Below, piece after piece: positions 1 to 6,273 of a DNA stretch of 18,227 nucleotides (the stretch's first letter is position 1; every line of letters starts with the position of its first letter). A program made the position numbers and the translations under genes. The stretch is taken from assembly GCA_002424095.1 (NCBI GenBank), contig DIPL01000007.1, positions 1 to 18,227 of the forward strand. The letters run 5' to 3'. Below the pieces are notes generated by a model that saw only the letters and a list, made by a program, of their open reading frames with translations, did not search any database and was not told where the DNA came from. The stretch comes from Christensenella sp. UBA5489. GTDB lineage: Bacteria > Bacillota > Clostridia > Christensenellales > UBA1242.

Positions 1-96
1 CCGCCAAATAGTCGTTATCCGAACTTTTACCTTACAAAGGGCTTTATTACTGGGGTTTTTGAACTACCAGAAAGCCTTAAAAAGAAAGGAAGTTGA
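1..96 (+). CDS. 3' end of an unknown + strand gene (partial at window edge)
   Basis: An open frame enters from the left edge and stops at TGA 94-96, giving 31 residues that include RYPNFYL and FITGVFELPESLKKKG. Composition looks coding, but I do not recognise the protein. It runs opposite to the phage operon and its stop overlaps the start of a 20-codon frame (TGATG), which suggests translational coupling. A 13-base string, tatccgaactttt, encodes YPNF here (16-28) and again in the next frame (111-123). Identity and reality as a gene are uncertain because only the end is visible. Confidence 0.4.
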   Translation, partial: PPNSRYPNFYLTKGFITGVFELPESLKKKGS

Positions 97-158
97 TGGC
101 GTATAGGCGCTATCCGAACTTTTCGGAAAAACGGCATAAAAAAAGAAGGACTAAGTAG
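96..158 (+). CDS. possible 20-residue basic peptide
   Basis: ATG at 96-98 overlaps the upstream stop as TGATG and is preceded by AAAGGAAG as a ribosome binding site. The frame ends at TAG 156-158. The peptide is rich in Arg and Lys (RRYPNFSEKRHKKRRTK) and shares RYPNF with the upstream frame. It runs into the left arm of the terminator hairpin at 142-177. It may be a genuine short gene, a decayed end of the upstream gene duplicated by the 13-base repeat, or chance. Confidence 0.3.
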   Translation: MAYRRYPNFSEKRHKKRRTK

Positions 159-177
159 AAATACCTAGTCCTTCTTT
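142..177. terminator. bidirectional rho-independent terminator between convergent operons
   Basis: A perfect 12-bp inverted repeat, aaagaaggacta (142-153) and tagtccttcttt (166-177), encloses a 12-base loop. On the minus strand the stem runs into a T tract (A run 138-144), so it fits the end of the phage operon whose last gene stops at 247. On the + strand it directly follows the 20-codon frame, with a weaker T run. Confidence 0.85.
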
Positions 178-246
178 AATAAATTTATGTAAATAATGGA
201 AGTAACAAATCAGATGTTTATAATAACATGGCAAATGGAAGTTTTT

Positions 247-1362
247 TTAAGTATTTGGTTTTTCGTTTACATCAACTTCTTCTGGCGCTACCACATCTAC
301 ATCTTCTTCTTCGTCCTCTTCATAAGTTTGTGTGTTCGTGTCTAAGTCGTCAGCATCTACCCATGTTGCATGTTTAAGGTTACAATCTTCCTTGAACAAA
401 TCACAAATTGTTAGTTTGTTCTGTTCTGCTGGGAATATAGAATTAAACACAACTCCATCTGCTATTTTAATAGCACATACAGCATAGGCCAAAAGGGTGG
501 CTAGATTGAATATTACCGCAATGATGGTATAAACATCAATAGAGCCAGGTTTTAATAACATTGTTGTTGTAATGGCTGTGGTGCAAAATGAAAGCAACAA
601 CATCAATTTAATATTATTAAATAGTTCCAAGCCTTCATTTACGAAAATAGTGCTTTGTTTGTTTTTAAGTGAACCATTAAACAAATGATTAAAATAAACA
701 TCGCGCCATGCTATTTTTGCACTTGCATAAGTATCGTCTTCGCCGATTGTGTCTTTTACTTTTTCGGCCCCTTCAATATCGCCAGCTTCTAGCTTCTTTA
801 TTACTTCAAAATGAATGTTTGTATAATTGAGTTGTGTTTTGAGATAAGACTGTAATTCGCTAGCTTTTTTATATCTTGCACATTGCTTTTTATACTTATT
901 TCTTTTGAACCAATTACCATTTTGAAGGTCTTGTTGTGGTTTAGAAGGTTTGATTTTTCTGTAAGCATCTAGCAAATCGTCTCTATGAATTTCCACTCTT
1001 TTTTTATAATTATAAATTTTAAGCCAGTTTTCACAGTTCTGAATATTATTGCCACGAACAATGCTTACTCTAAAATCTCTTAGCTCTTGTCTACATCTGA
1101 CAAGCTTTGCATCTTTTAAGTTATGTGTTTTTCTAATAACATAAGTTCCAAAAAAGCACAAGTAAACTATCGCCATAGAAATAACCCAGGCAAGGTAAAA
1201 GTCTACTGTTGTAAGCGCTTGTGTGTTAAAGCCAACAGAAATAAAAGCAAAGAATCCAGACAAAATAAACGAAAGAATAATCAATACTATACCAGTAAAG
1301 ATTGTCATTTTGTCGCTTGTGATTATTATCTTCTTACATTTGTAACTAATTTCTTTTTGCAT
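247..1362 (-). CDS. phage-operon membrane protein with four predicted membrane segments
   Basis: The 371-residue product is unrecognised. Two hydrophobic segments lie near residues 20-43 and 55-75 and two more near 252-270 and 276-298, separated by a long, basic, probably helical region. The C-terminus is strongly acidic (YEEDEEEDVDVV), so the ends are probably cytoplasmic. The start ATG overlaps the stop of the preceding gene by one base (TAATG) with GGAGG upstream, so it is translationally coupled. As the last gene of the late operon it sits where lysis or host-envelope genes often lie, but no holin or lysin family is evident. Membrane nature is well supported; function is not. Confidence 0.8.
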   Translation of the reverse strand: MQKEISYKCKKIIITSDKMTIFTGIVLIILSFILSGFFAFISVGFNTQALTTVDFYLAWVISMAIVYLCFFGTYVIRKTHNLKDAKLVRCRQELRDFRVSIVRGNNIQNCENWLKIYNYKKRVEIHRDDLLDAYRKIKPSKPQQDLQNGNWFKRNKYKKQCARYKKASELQSYLKTQLNYTNIHFEVIKKLEAGDIEGAEKVKDTIGEDDTYASAKIAWRDVYFNHLFNGSLKNKQSTIFVNEGLELFNNIKLMLLLSFCTTAITTTMLLKPGSIDVYTIIAVIFNLATLLAYAVCAIKIADGVVFNSIFPAEQNKLTICDLFKEDCNLKHATWVDADDLDTNTQTYEEDEEEDVDVVAPEEVDVNEKPNT

Positions 1363-1835
1363 TATTCTACACCTCCGTTATTTTTTGATTTTTTATCTTG
1401 CAAGTATTCGTCAATGATATAGAATATTGCGCCTATAAGCATTGAAATACCGCACAAGAGCCACCAGTTATATAACTTAGTGACAAACTTGCTTAGTCCC
1501 CATAGAATGCCTAAAAACAAGCCATAACCAGATGCTTTGTATACTGAAAGCAAAATACCACGAACAATGCCGTGTTTTAATCTCACTATACTAGCAAAGA
1601 TTTGTTTTCTAAGTGCCAATAACACAACAATTAAGACAATGCAACCAAGCCATGTCACTTTCGTGTAAGCTTCCACATTTTCTACAAGCGCTATTTCTTC
1701 GTTTAGCATTATGATGGGAATCACCCATGTAAACACTATGCCAACAAACCTAGCCCATCTGGCTTTTACAAAGTGGCCAAAGCCGACAAACATTCTTTTT
1801 AGTAGTGAACCAAGCTTTTTGAAAAGCTTAGTCAT
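1362..1835 (-). CDS. small multi-spanning membrane protein, possible holin-like
   Basis: The 157-residue protein starts with a basic amphipathic stretch (MTKLFKKLGSLLKRMF) followed by about four hydrophobic segments near residues 30-45, 62-75, 92-112 and 123-140, and ends in a charged tail. GGAGG lies upstream of the ATG. Its start overlaps the end of the preceding gene by 8 bases and its stop overlaps the next start by one base, so the three membrane-protein genes here form a coupled block. Holin is an inference from size, membrane segments and position at the end of a late operon; no specific family is recognised. Confidence 0.75.
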   Translation of the reverse strand: MTKLFKKLGSLLKRMFVGFGHFVKARWARFVGIVFTWVIPIIMLNEEIALVENVEAYTKVTWLGCIVLIVVLLALRKQIFASIVRLKHGIVRGILLSVYKASGYGLFLGILWGLSKFVTKLYNWWLLCGISMLIGAIFYIIDEYLQDKKSKNNGGVE

Positions 1836-2400
1836 ATACTACCTCCGTTTCTTTTTTAGCAACTTTCTTAGCTTTGGTTGTTACTTTTTTTACTGTTGTA
1901 TCAACCTCTGCAACAGCTTCAACTATTTGTGTGCTAGTTGCTTCTATTTTTTCTGCCGTATCAATAATGGTTTCAGAATTTGCTTGCATAATTTCGGTAT
2001 GTTTATTTCTGGCTTCTTCTATAAGCGCTGATTTAATTTGTTCAAATTCAAGCGCCATTGCTTCGTTGCCTTTTTGACTAAGAATAAGTGTTATGTAAGC
2101 TTTAAGTTCAGTAGGCACACTGTCGTTGTTTTCTACTGCAGTCTTTATTGCATCAATAACTGTTTTTAATTGTGCGTTATTCTCAGCAAGTGCTGTAAGT
2201 TTTTGCTCATATTCTGCAAATTTGTTTTTGAATAGTTCAAAAACCGCATTAGCTGTTTTACTAATTGTTTTCTTTTCCATTATTTTTTGTAACCAAGCCT
2301 TTGCGCCCACCACTATACCGCCAATGGAAACTGAACCAACGCCAATTAGTGCCAAAAACTCGCCAAGATATTGTTTTATTATCTCAAAAAACTCAACCAT
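1828..2400 (-). CDS. single-pass membrane protein with long coiled coil and Lys-rich tail
   Basis: I choose the ATG at 2400 (190 residues) because AAGGAGGG lies 6 bases upstream and the preceding stop is at 2402. A hydrophobic segment spans about residues 14-33 (FLALIGVGSVSIGGIVVGA). The rest is almost entirely predicted helix and coiled coil (KNKFAEYEQKLTALAENNAQ and onward), ending in a lysine-rich tract (KKVTTKAKKVAKKE). The architecture resembles membrane-anchored phage proteins of unknown role. It is coupled to the two downstream membrane-protein genes. No enzymatic motif is visible. Confidence 0.75.
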   Translation of the reverse strand: MVEFFEIIKQYLGEFLALIGVGSVSIGGIVVGAKAWLQKIMEKKTISKTANAVFELFKNKFAEYEQKLTALAENNAQLKTVIDAIKTAVENNDSVPTELKAYITLILSQKGNEAMALEFEQIKSALIEEARNKHTEIMQANSETIIDTAEKIEATSTQIVEAVAEVDTTVKKVTTKAKKVAKKETEVVYD

Positions 2401-2401
2401 A

Positions 2402-2761
2402 TTAGCCCTCCTTATGCGAACAAATATCGCTGTGTGTAAAGCCGGATATAACAGCATTGCCATTCACATCACGAACCACTACACCTTCAATTTTTTTGTA
2501 GATAGGCGCATCTTTTTTACAATAACCACAACCAGCCAATTTACTGTCGGTTGCTATTAAATTTGCTAATTCTTTATTGATAGATGCAAGTTCTTTTTCT
2601 AGCTGTGCTTTCTTGTTATTCAAAGCACCTATTTCAGTTGCAAGTTCTTGCCTACCTTCGCAACCATTCATTTCACGCTTTCTGTTTATCTCTGGGCAAT
2701 AAGCGTAAAGTTTGCCATCACTTACTAGATAGCTTTCTTTTAGATTTATTTCTTTTAACAT
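2402..2761 (-). CDS. small Cys-containing coiled-coil protein
   Basis: The start at 2761 gives 119 residues and has GGAGG 8 bases upstream; a start five codons earlier is less favoured. The central part is a coiled coil (NNKKAQLEKELASINKEL). Cysteines occur as YCPE, GCEG, CGYCKKD and DICSHKE; the CxxC and C..H pattern suggests a small metal-binding site, but this is inference. The gene abuts the next one (1 base between stop 2402 and start 2400). No family recognised. It may be a virion or scaffold accessory protein. Confidence 0.65.
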   Translation of the reverse strand: MLKEINLKESYLVSDGKLYAYCPEINRKREMNGCEGRQELATEIGALNNKKAQLEKELASINKELANLIATDSKLAGCGYCKKDAPIYKKIEGVVVRDVNGNAVISGFTHSDICSHKEG

Positions 2762-2897
2762 GTGATTTTCCTCCATTATTTTCGCTTCTCAGCATTTTAT
2801 TAAATTGTTTTTTTGTGAATTCTTTATATTTTTGAACATACACGCCACATTTACCAGTGAAGTCTACTCGTTCTGTCAGAAGTATGATTTTTTCCAT
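2718..2897 (-). CDS. possible 59-residue basic protein in the gap between two phage genes
   Basis: An ATG at 2897, 4 bases after the stop of the 93-residue gene, opens a frame that fills the only sizeable gap in this part of the operon and ends at TGA 2718-2720, overlapping the next gene by 44 bases. The product (start MEKIILLTERVDFTGKCGVY) is lysine-rich. No clear Shine-Dalgarno is seen, so it would depend on coupling. The part before position 2761 looks coding; the overlapping C-terminus is less certain. Function unknown. Confidence 0.45.
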   Translation of the reverse strand: MEKIILLTERVDFTGKCGVYVQKYKEFTKKQFNKMLRSENNGGKSHVKRNKSKRKLSSK

Positions 2898-2900
2898 TTG

Positions 2901-3182
2901 TTAAGCTATGTCTTGTTCTATTATTTCTTCAAACAAAGCATTAAAACTTGTTTCATTTTCTACTCCGACTTTTTCAAGTTCAACGCCAGGCAAAGCACCT
3001 AAGCCCAAGAATATAAATTCATTGTTTGTGAGTGGTGTTTTTACATACCACTTACCACCTTCGTATTTATGGTGAGCATCTTCGCTGGCCACAATATGAA
3101 GAGTGGAGTTTTCTATCCAGACTTTATCTGGAATAATTAAGCCATCATTCATTACTTCAAAATTTGGTTTAACTTTGAACAT
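2901..3182 (-). CDS. 93-residue unknown protein directly downstream of the DGR reverse transcriptase
   Basis: The frame starts inside the last codons of the reverse transcriptase gene (14-base overlap) with GAGG about 11 bases upstream, so it is probably translationally coupled to it. The product is soluble and mixed in composition, with a beta-like N-terminal half (DKVWIENSTLHIVA, GGKWYVKTPLT) and an acidic C-terminus. I do not recognise it. Coupling to the reverse transcriptase makes a DGR accessory role conceivable, but similar small proteins also occur in tail-fibre regions; the sequence does not decide. Confidence 0.7.
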   Translation of the reverse strand: MFKVKPNFEVMNDGLIIPDKVWIENSTLHIVASEDAHHKYEGGKWYVKTPLTNNEFIFLGLGALPGVELEKVGVENETSFNALFEEIIEQDIA

Positions 3183-4167
3183 AGTCTATTAACCTCTCAT
3201 TTTTATAAAATTTTAAAAAACCAAGCACAGACCTATCAAAAGTGATTAGGTGTTCTGGCTTGGCAATTTTTAATAACTTGCGCCTTTTTCTTTTGATGCG
3301 CACTATTGTCTCATGGCTAGGTTTTGTTTTTACATAGCCTTTGTTTGTAAGTTTCCAATGTCTATTCAAAAACATAAAGCCTTCTTCAATTCTGCTTATC
3401 TTTGTCTTTTTCTGATTTATGATTAACCCCATGTCTTTGGCCATTTCAATGATTTTTTTCTGACATTTTTTCAAATATTCTTTATCATTGTGAATTAAGT
3501 AGCCATCATCCATGTAGCGACCAAAATACTTTATTTTAAGTTTTTCTTTGATATAGTGGTCAAAGTCATTTGTATAAAACAATGCGCTAATTTGTGATAT
3601 TTGGCTACCAAGCCCTAAACCAACATCGCCAAATTGGTCAACAAAATAATTGTATAGGCTAAGTATTTTTTCGTCTTCAATCTTTCTTGCAACCTTTTCT
3701 TTTAATTTATCATGTGGAATACTATCAAAATATTTTGAAAAATCAAAAGTCAATACATAGCCACAATTTGTTTTATTGTGCCTATAATATTGTTGAAGAT
3801 GTGCTTTTAATCTATTAGTAGTAAAATAAAGGCCCTTACCTTTTAAGCAAGCGCCATTATCATATATTAAAGATTTTGAAAGAATTGGAGTCAAACAATA
3901 ATCACATAAGCACTTCTGCACAACTCTTTCGCTTATGTGAATTGATTTTATCTGGCGAACTTTTCCGCGTTCGCGAATAACAAACTTATAAAACCCTTTA
4001 CTTTTATAAGTCCCAGAATGAAGTTCTTGGTATGTTTTCGCAACATTACATATCGCATTAAGTTTGTAGTTTTGAGTGCTAGTTTTCCAATTTACGCCTT
4101 TATAACAGTTTTTACAAGCGCTATAAAGATTATTAAAACTAAAAACACTATCAAAATCAAACATCAT
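3169..4167 (-). CDS. DGR-type reverse transcriptase
   Basis: This 332-residue protein is the enzyme that copies the TR RNA into adenine-mutated cDNA. Conserved blocks appear in order: motif 1-2 around 57-83 (FVIRERGKVRQIKSI), motif A FDFSKYFDSI (141-150), motif 4 LGLGSQISQ (184-192), the catalytic YMDD (218-221), GLIINQKKTKI (247-257) and the thumb-side GFMFLNRHW (263-271). The SQ-type motif 4, in place of the QGxxxSP seen in retroviral and group II intron enzymes, is a hallmark of DGR reverse transcriptases. Length is close to the BPP-1 enzyme. The start at 4167 (or the adjacent ATG at 4164) has AGGAG upstream. It lies just after the TR and spacer, the standard DGR order. All catalytic aspartates are present (142, 220, 221), so it looks active. 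Confidence 0.97.
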   Translation of the reverse strand: MMFDFDSVFSFNNLYSACKNCYKGVNWKTSTQNYKLNAICNVAKTYQELHSGTYKSKGFYKFVIRERGKVRQIKSIHISERVVQKCLCDYCLTPILSKSLIYDNGACLKGKGLYFTTNRLKAHLQQYYRHNKTNCGYVLTFDFSKYFDSIPHDKLKEKVARKIEDEKILSLYNYFVDQFGDVGLGLGSQISQISALFYTNDFDHYIKEKLKIKYFGRYMDDGYLIHNDKEYLKKCQKKIIEMAKDMGLIINQKKTKISRIEEGFMFLNRHWKLTNKGYVKTKPSHETIVRIKRKRRKLLKIAKPEHLITFDRSVLGFLKFYKNERLIDYVQS

Positions 4168-4488
4168 ATTTATAACTCCTTTGTGAGAGATTTCTCAAAA
4201 TGCTAATGGCTAATTAAAGCCAAGCATATCAAAGTTTCCAATTTTAGCATGGCCAAAATGGCTAGCAAGGAAGTATAATTCCTTCCGTAAGGTCTGCTTT
4301 CGTTTTCACTACTTTGTCTTGACAAAATTAAAATTTTTTATACGGAATCCCAAGCGCGCAGGGTAAGTGTGGCTCGCATTATTGTTGTTGATATAGCCAT
4401 TGTTGTTGATATAGCAAAAGTTAGTAGAGTTGCCAGAGTTTGGCGAACGCAACCAACAGTTGGTGCCAAGCGATTTTCAATTATACAC
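4168..4488 (-). ncRNA. DGR template RNA region: TR plus TR-to-RT spacer
   Basis: This 321-base interval between the avd-like stop and the reverse transcriptase start has no gene. It holds the TR (4349-4471) and a spacer of about 180 bases. In studied DGRs the TR plus flanking avd and spacer sequence is transcribed as a structured RNA that primes and templates cDNA synthesis. In the spacer I see inverted repeats at 4313-4326 (tttgtc/gacaaa, 2-base loop), 4267-4284 (aaggaa/ttcctt), 4207-4222 (tggct/agcca) and 4184-4197 (tgaga/tctca). RNA ends cannot be set from sequence. Confidence 0.75.
4349..4471 (-). repeat. DGR template repeat (TR)
   Basis: This 123-bp segment aligns without gaps to 4972-5094 (offset 623) with 15 differences by hand count. 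On the minus (coding-sense) strand it has 33 adenines; 14 of these differ in the VR, against 1 difference among the other 90 positions. Read in the VR frame it is full of AAC/AAT codons (for example a run of four Asn codons), the codon type that adenine mutagenesis diversifies most without making stop codons. It lies 17 bases after the avd-like gene and upstream of the reverse transcriptase, as in canonical DGRs. Confidence 0.97.
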
Positions 4489-4899
4489 CTAAGACTTTTT
4501 CATACGATTAAGGTCGCTATCTTTTACTTTGCGCACTAACTCGCGTGTAGAATTTATAAGCGAACCCCATTTAAGCCAGTAATGTTGTTCAATATCTTTT
4601 GATAAGCCTTGAAGGTATACAATATGTGTTGACAAGCAGTTTAGATTCCCTAATGCTTTATCAAATAGCGCTTGTCTTAGCTGAAAGTTTTGTGGCTTTT
4701 CGGCTGTAAAGAAAAGACTATTTGCTCTGATTAAGTCGTCAACTATCGATTGCGCCAATTCATAAGAATGGTGCGCACCATAAAAAGTATATTTTTTAGG
4801 TATCTTTGTCGCTGTTCTTGTTGAATAAATTAACAGCTCGTTTGCTGTTGTTATGAACTGAGCTGTGCTTTCAGTTCTTTTTGCAATAATTACGCCCAT
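4489..4899 (-). CDS. avd: Avd-like DGR accessory protein
   Basis: The 136-residue, mostly helical, basic protein lies between the VR gene and the TR, exactly where avd sits in canonical DGRs. Avd forms a pentameric four-helix-bundle barrel that binds the reverse transcriptase and template RNA and is needed for cDNA synthesis and mutagenic retrohoming. The early KIPKKYTFY (32-40) and helical segments such as ELAQSIVDDLIRAN match the general Avd/four-helix-bundle pattern, and the size is close to the 128-residue BPP-1 protein. GGAGG precedes the ATG. Assignment rests on size, helical character and position; I did not align it to a family. Confidence 0.85.
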   Translation of the reverse strand: MGVIIAKRTESTAQFITTANELLIYSTRTATKIPKKYTFYGAHHSYELAQSIVDDLIRANSLFFTAEKPQNFQLRQALFDKALGNLNCLSTHIVYLQGLSKDIEQHYWLKWGSLINSTRELVRKVKDSDLNRMKKS

Positions 4900-4926
4900 T
4901 TTTTACACCTCCATTTGAGTTTATTT

Positions 4927-4946
4927 GCAACCGCTTTCGCGCTTGC
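4927..4946 (-). promoter_or_regulatory. hairpin with GAAA loop downstream of the VR (DGR target-site element)
   Basis: The + strand reads gcaa-c-cgc-tttc-gcg-c-ttgc, a 7-bp inverted repeat with one C-C mismatch and a 4-base loop. In the coding orientation the loop is GAAA, matching the GRNA loop of the hairpin/cruciform that follows the VR in BPP-1 and related DGRs and raises retrohoming efficiency there. It lies 12 bases after the stop of the VR gene and about 25 bases after the VR 3' end. A transcription terminator is unlikely because no T tract follows. Confidence 0.75.
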
Positions 4947-4958
4947 GATTACATTTGA

Positions 4959-6272
4959 TTATAGACAGAAGCCCAAGCGCGCAGGGTAAGTGTGGCTCGC
5001 AAAAGTGTCGTTGATACAGCCACTGTTGTGGATACCGCAAAAGCTAGTAGAGTTGCCAGAGTAGGGCGAACGCAACCAACAGAAGGCGCCAAGCCTTACC
5101 TTAGCATCTTGAAAATCATTTTTAAAATAATCATATTGATTGCCTTCTAGCTCATATTGACTATATCTTGAATATCTATTGCTATTTCCAAATACTTCGC
5201 CATCACTTAAACTAAAAATATAATCTTTTGATTTAATGATTTTTATATAAACTCCAGCATCTGCGGTGTCTTTTACTATTGGCACAATGTAGTCTTTCCA
5301 ATCTGGTAGCCCAGTTATAAAAGCGCCATCGCTATCCATTGTATTCTGTGTGTAGTATTTTTCGTCTGCAAGATAATCGTTAGGCAATGTTCTTTGAACC
5401 CATGCGTCTGTTGCTTCGTCATAAGTATAGTAAGTGCCAGAAGTATCTGCAGTCACAGTTGTAATAGTGTAGTAAACATCGCCAGATTTTAAGCCGTTTT
5501 GTCTTATTAAAGACCCTTCCCAACCAATAGTGTTATCATTCGCACTGTTGTTTCTGTAAGAAGAATTTGTATAACTTTGCATACCAAGTGTTATTCCAGC
5601 TTTTCCAGAGCTATTTGCTAGATTGTCGTGTTCAAAACCAAGAATAACCCATTTTTTTGAAGAACCCACTGTTGTTATATTTCTACTATCGCCAACCGAC
5701 CACATATATCTTGCATAATGGTTTTTTGAAGCCGTATTGACTTCTGCTGGTGTATAATCAGCGAAGGCTTTGCCAACCTTACAGTTATAAAGCCCAATAT
5801 CTGTTACAGTAACAGTGTTGGTCCATAATAATGTTTCGCTATTGTCATAAGCTTTGATAGTATAAGTTCCGCTTACATTTATATCAAAAACAACATAACC
5901 ACCAACTGTTGTATCTGTTGTTTTGGTATCAAGTAGTGTTGAGTTTGAGTCATATAATTTAATAGTTGTGTTTGGTAATTCAGCTGTAATAATAGCGGAT
6001 GAACCAGTAATATTTACTGTGCTTCCGCCACCACCAGAAACACTTACAACAACTTCGTTGTAACCATCTAAACTATCGTCTAATGGATCATAAGTGCCAT
6101 TTGCTGTTATAGTTTTAGAGCCAAGTGTTTTTAATGGAATTTGGCCTATTTTTGTTGCATAGCTACGGAATGTATCACTATTGTTAACAGAAACGCCCTT
6201 AGCTATTATTGCATTTTTAATGGCATTTTTTGTGCCATTTAAGTAATTGATTTTATCGCTTACAGTTCCCAT
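4959..6272 (-). CDS. DGR-diversified tail protein with C-terminal lectin-like (DUF6273-type) domain, presumed receptor-binding protein
   Basis: The 437-residue start at 6272 is chosen because GGAGG lies about 9 bases upstream and the previous stop is 1 base away. Residues about 5-40 (SDKINYLNGTKNAIKNAI) form a motif common in Bacillota phage tail proteins; 52-85 contain TANGTYDPLDDSLDGYNEV, a tail-protein adaptor motif; about 87-160 look like an Ig-type beta domain. The rest resembles DUF6273-type C-type-lectin-like folds, with WSVGD, ILGFEHD, CWLRSP and the ending ARLGFCL. The VR covers residues 394-434. Residues 396, 397, 404, 410, 413, 415, 417, 419, 422, 423 and 424 differ from the TR-encoded version. 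The scaffold residues (WLRSP, SHTYPARLG) are unchanged, as expected if variable side chains form a ligand-binding face. Confidence 0.95.
   Translation of the reverse strand: MGTVSDKINYLNGTKNAIKNAIIAKGVSVNNSDTFRSYATKIGQIPLKTLGSKTITANGTYDPLDDSLDGYNEVVVSVSGGGGSTVNITGSSAIITAELPNTTIKLYDSNSTLLDTKTTDTTVGGYVVFDINVSGTYTIKAYDNSETLLWTNTVTVTDIGLYNCKVGKAFADYTPAEVNTASKNHYARYMWSVGDSRNITTVGSSKKWVILGFEHDNLANSSGKAGITLGMQSYTNSSYRNNSANDNTIGWEGSLIRQNGLKSGDVYYTITTVTADTSGTYYTYDEATDAWVQRTLPNDYLADEKYYTQNTMDSDGAFITGLPDWKDYIVPIVKDTADAGVYIKIIKSKDYIFSLSDGEVFGNSNRYSRYSQYELEGNQYDYFKNDFQDAKVRLGAFCWLRSPYSGNSTSFCGIHNSGCINDTFASHTYPARLGFCL
4972..5094 (-). repeat. DGR variable repeat (VR)
   Basis: This is the recipient copy of the TR at the 3' end of the tail protein gene. 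Differences from the TR, in coding sense, replace A by G, T or C at 14 positions; one further change is T to G inside codon 413 (TAT in the TR, GGT here). Twelve codons change, eleven altering the residue. The last 30 coding bases (4972-5001 side) are GC-rich and nearly free of adenine-derived change, consistent with the initiation-of-mutagenic-homing segment. Confidence 0.97.
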
Positions 6273-6273
6273 A

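Noticed and set aside
4319..4343. TTGACA on the + strand near the TR as a promoter
   Set aside because: No -10 box at proper spacing; the TTGACA is one arm of the tttgtc/gacaaa inverted repeat in the spacer.
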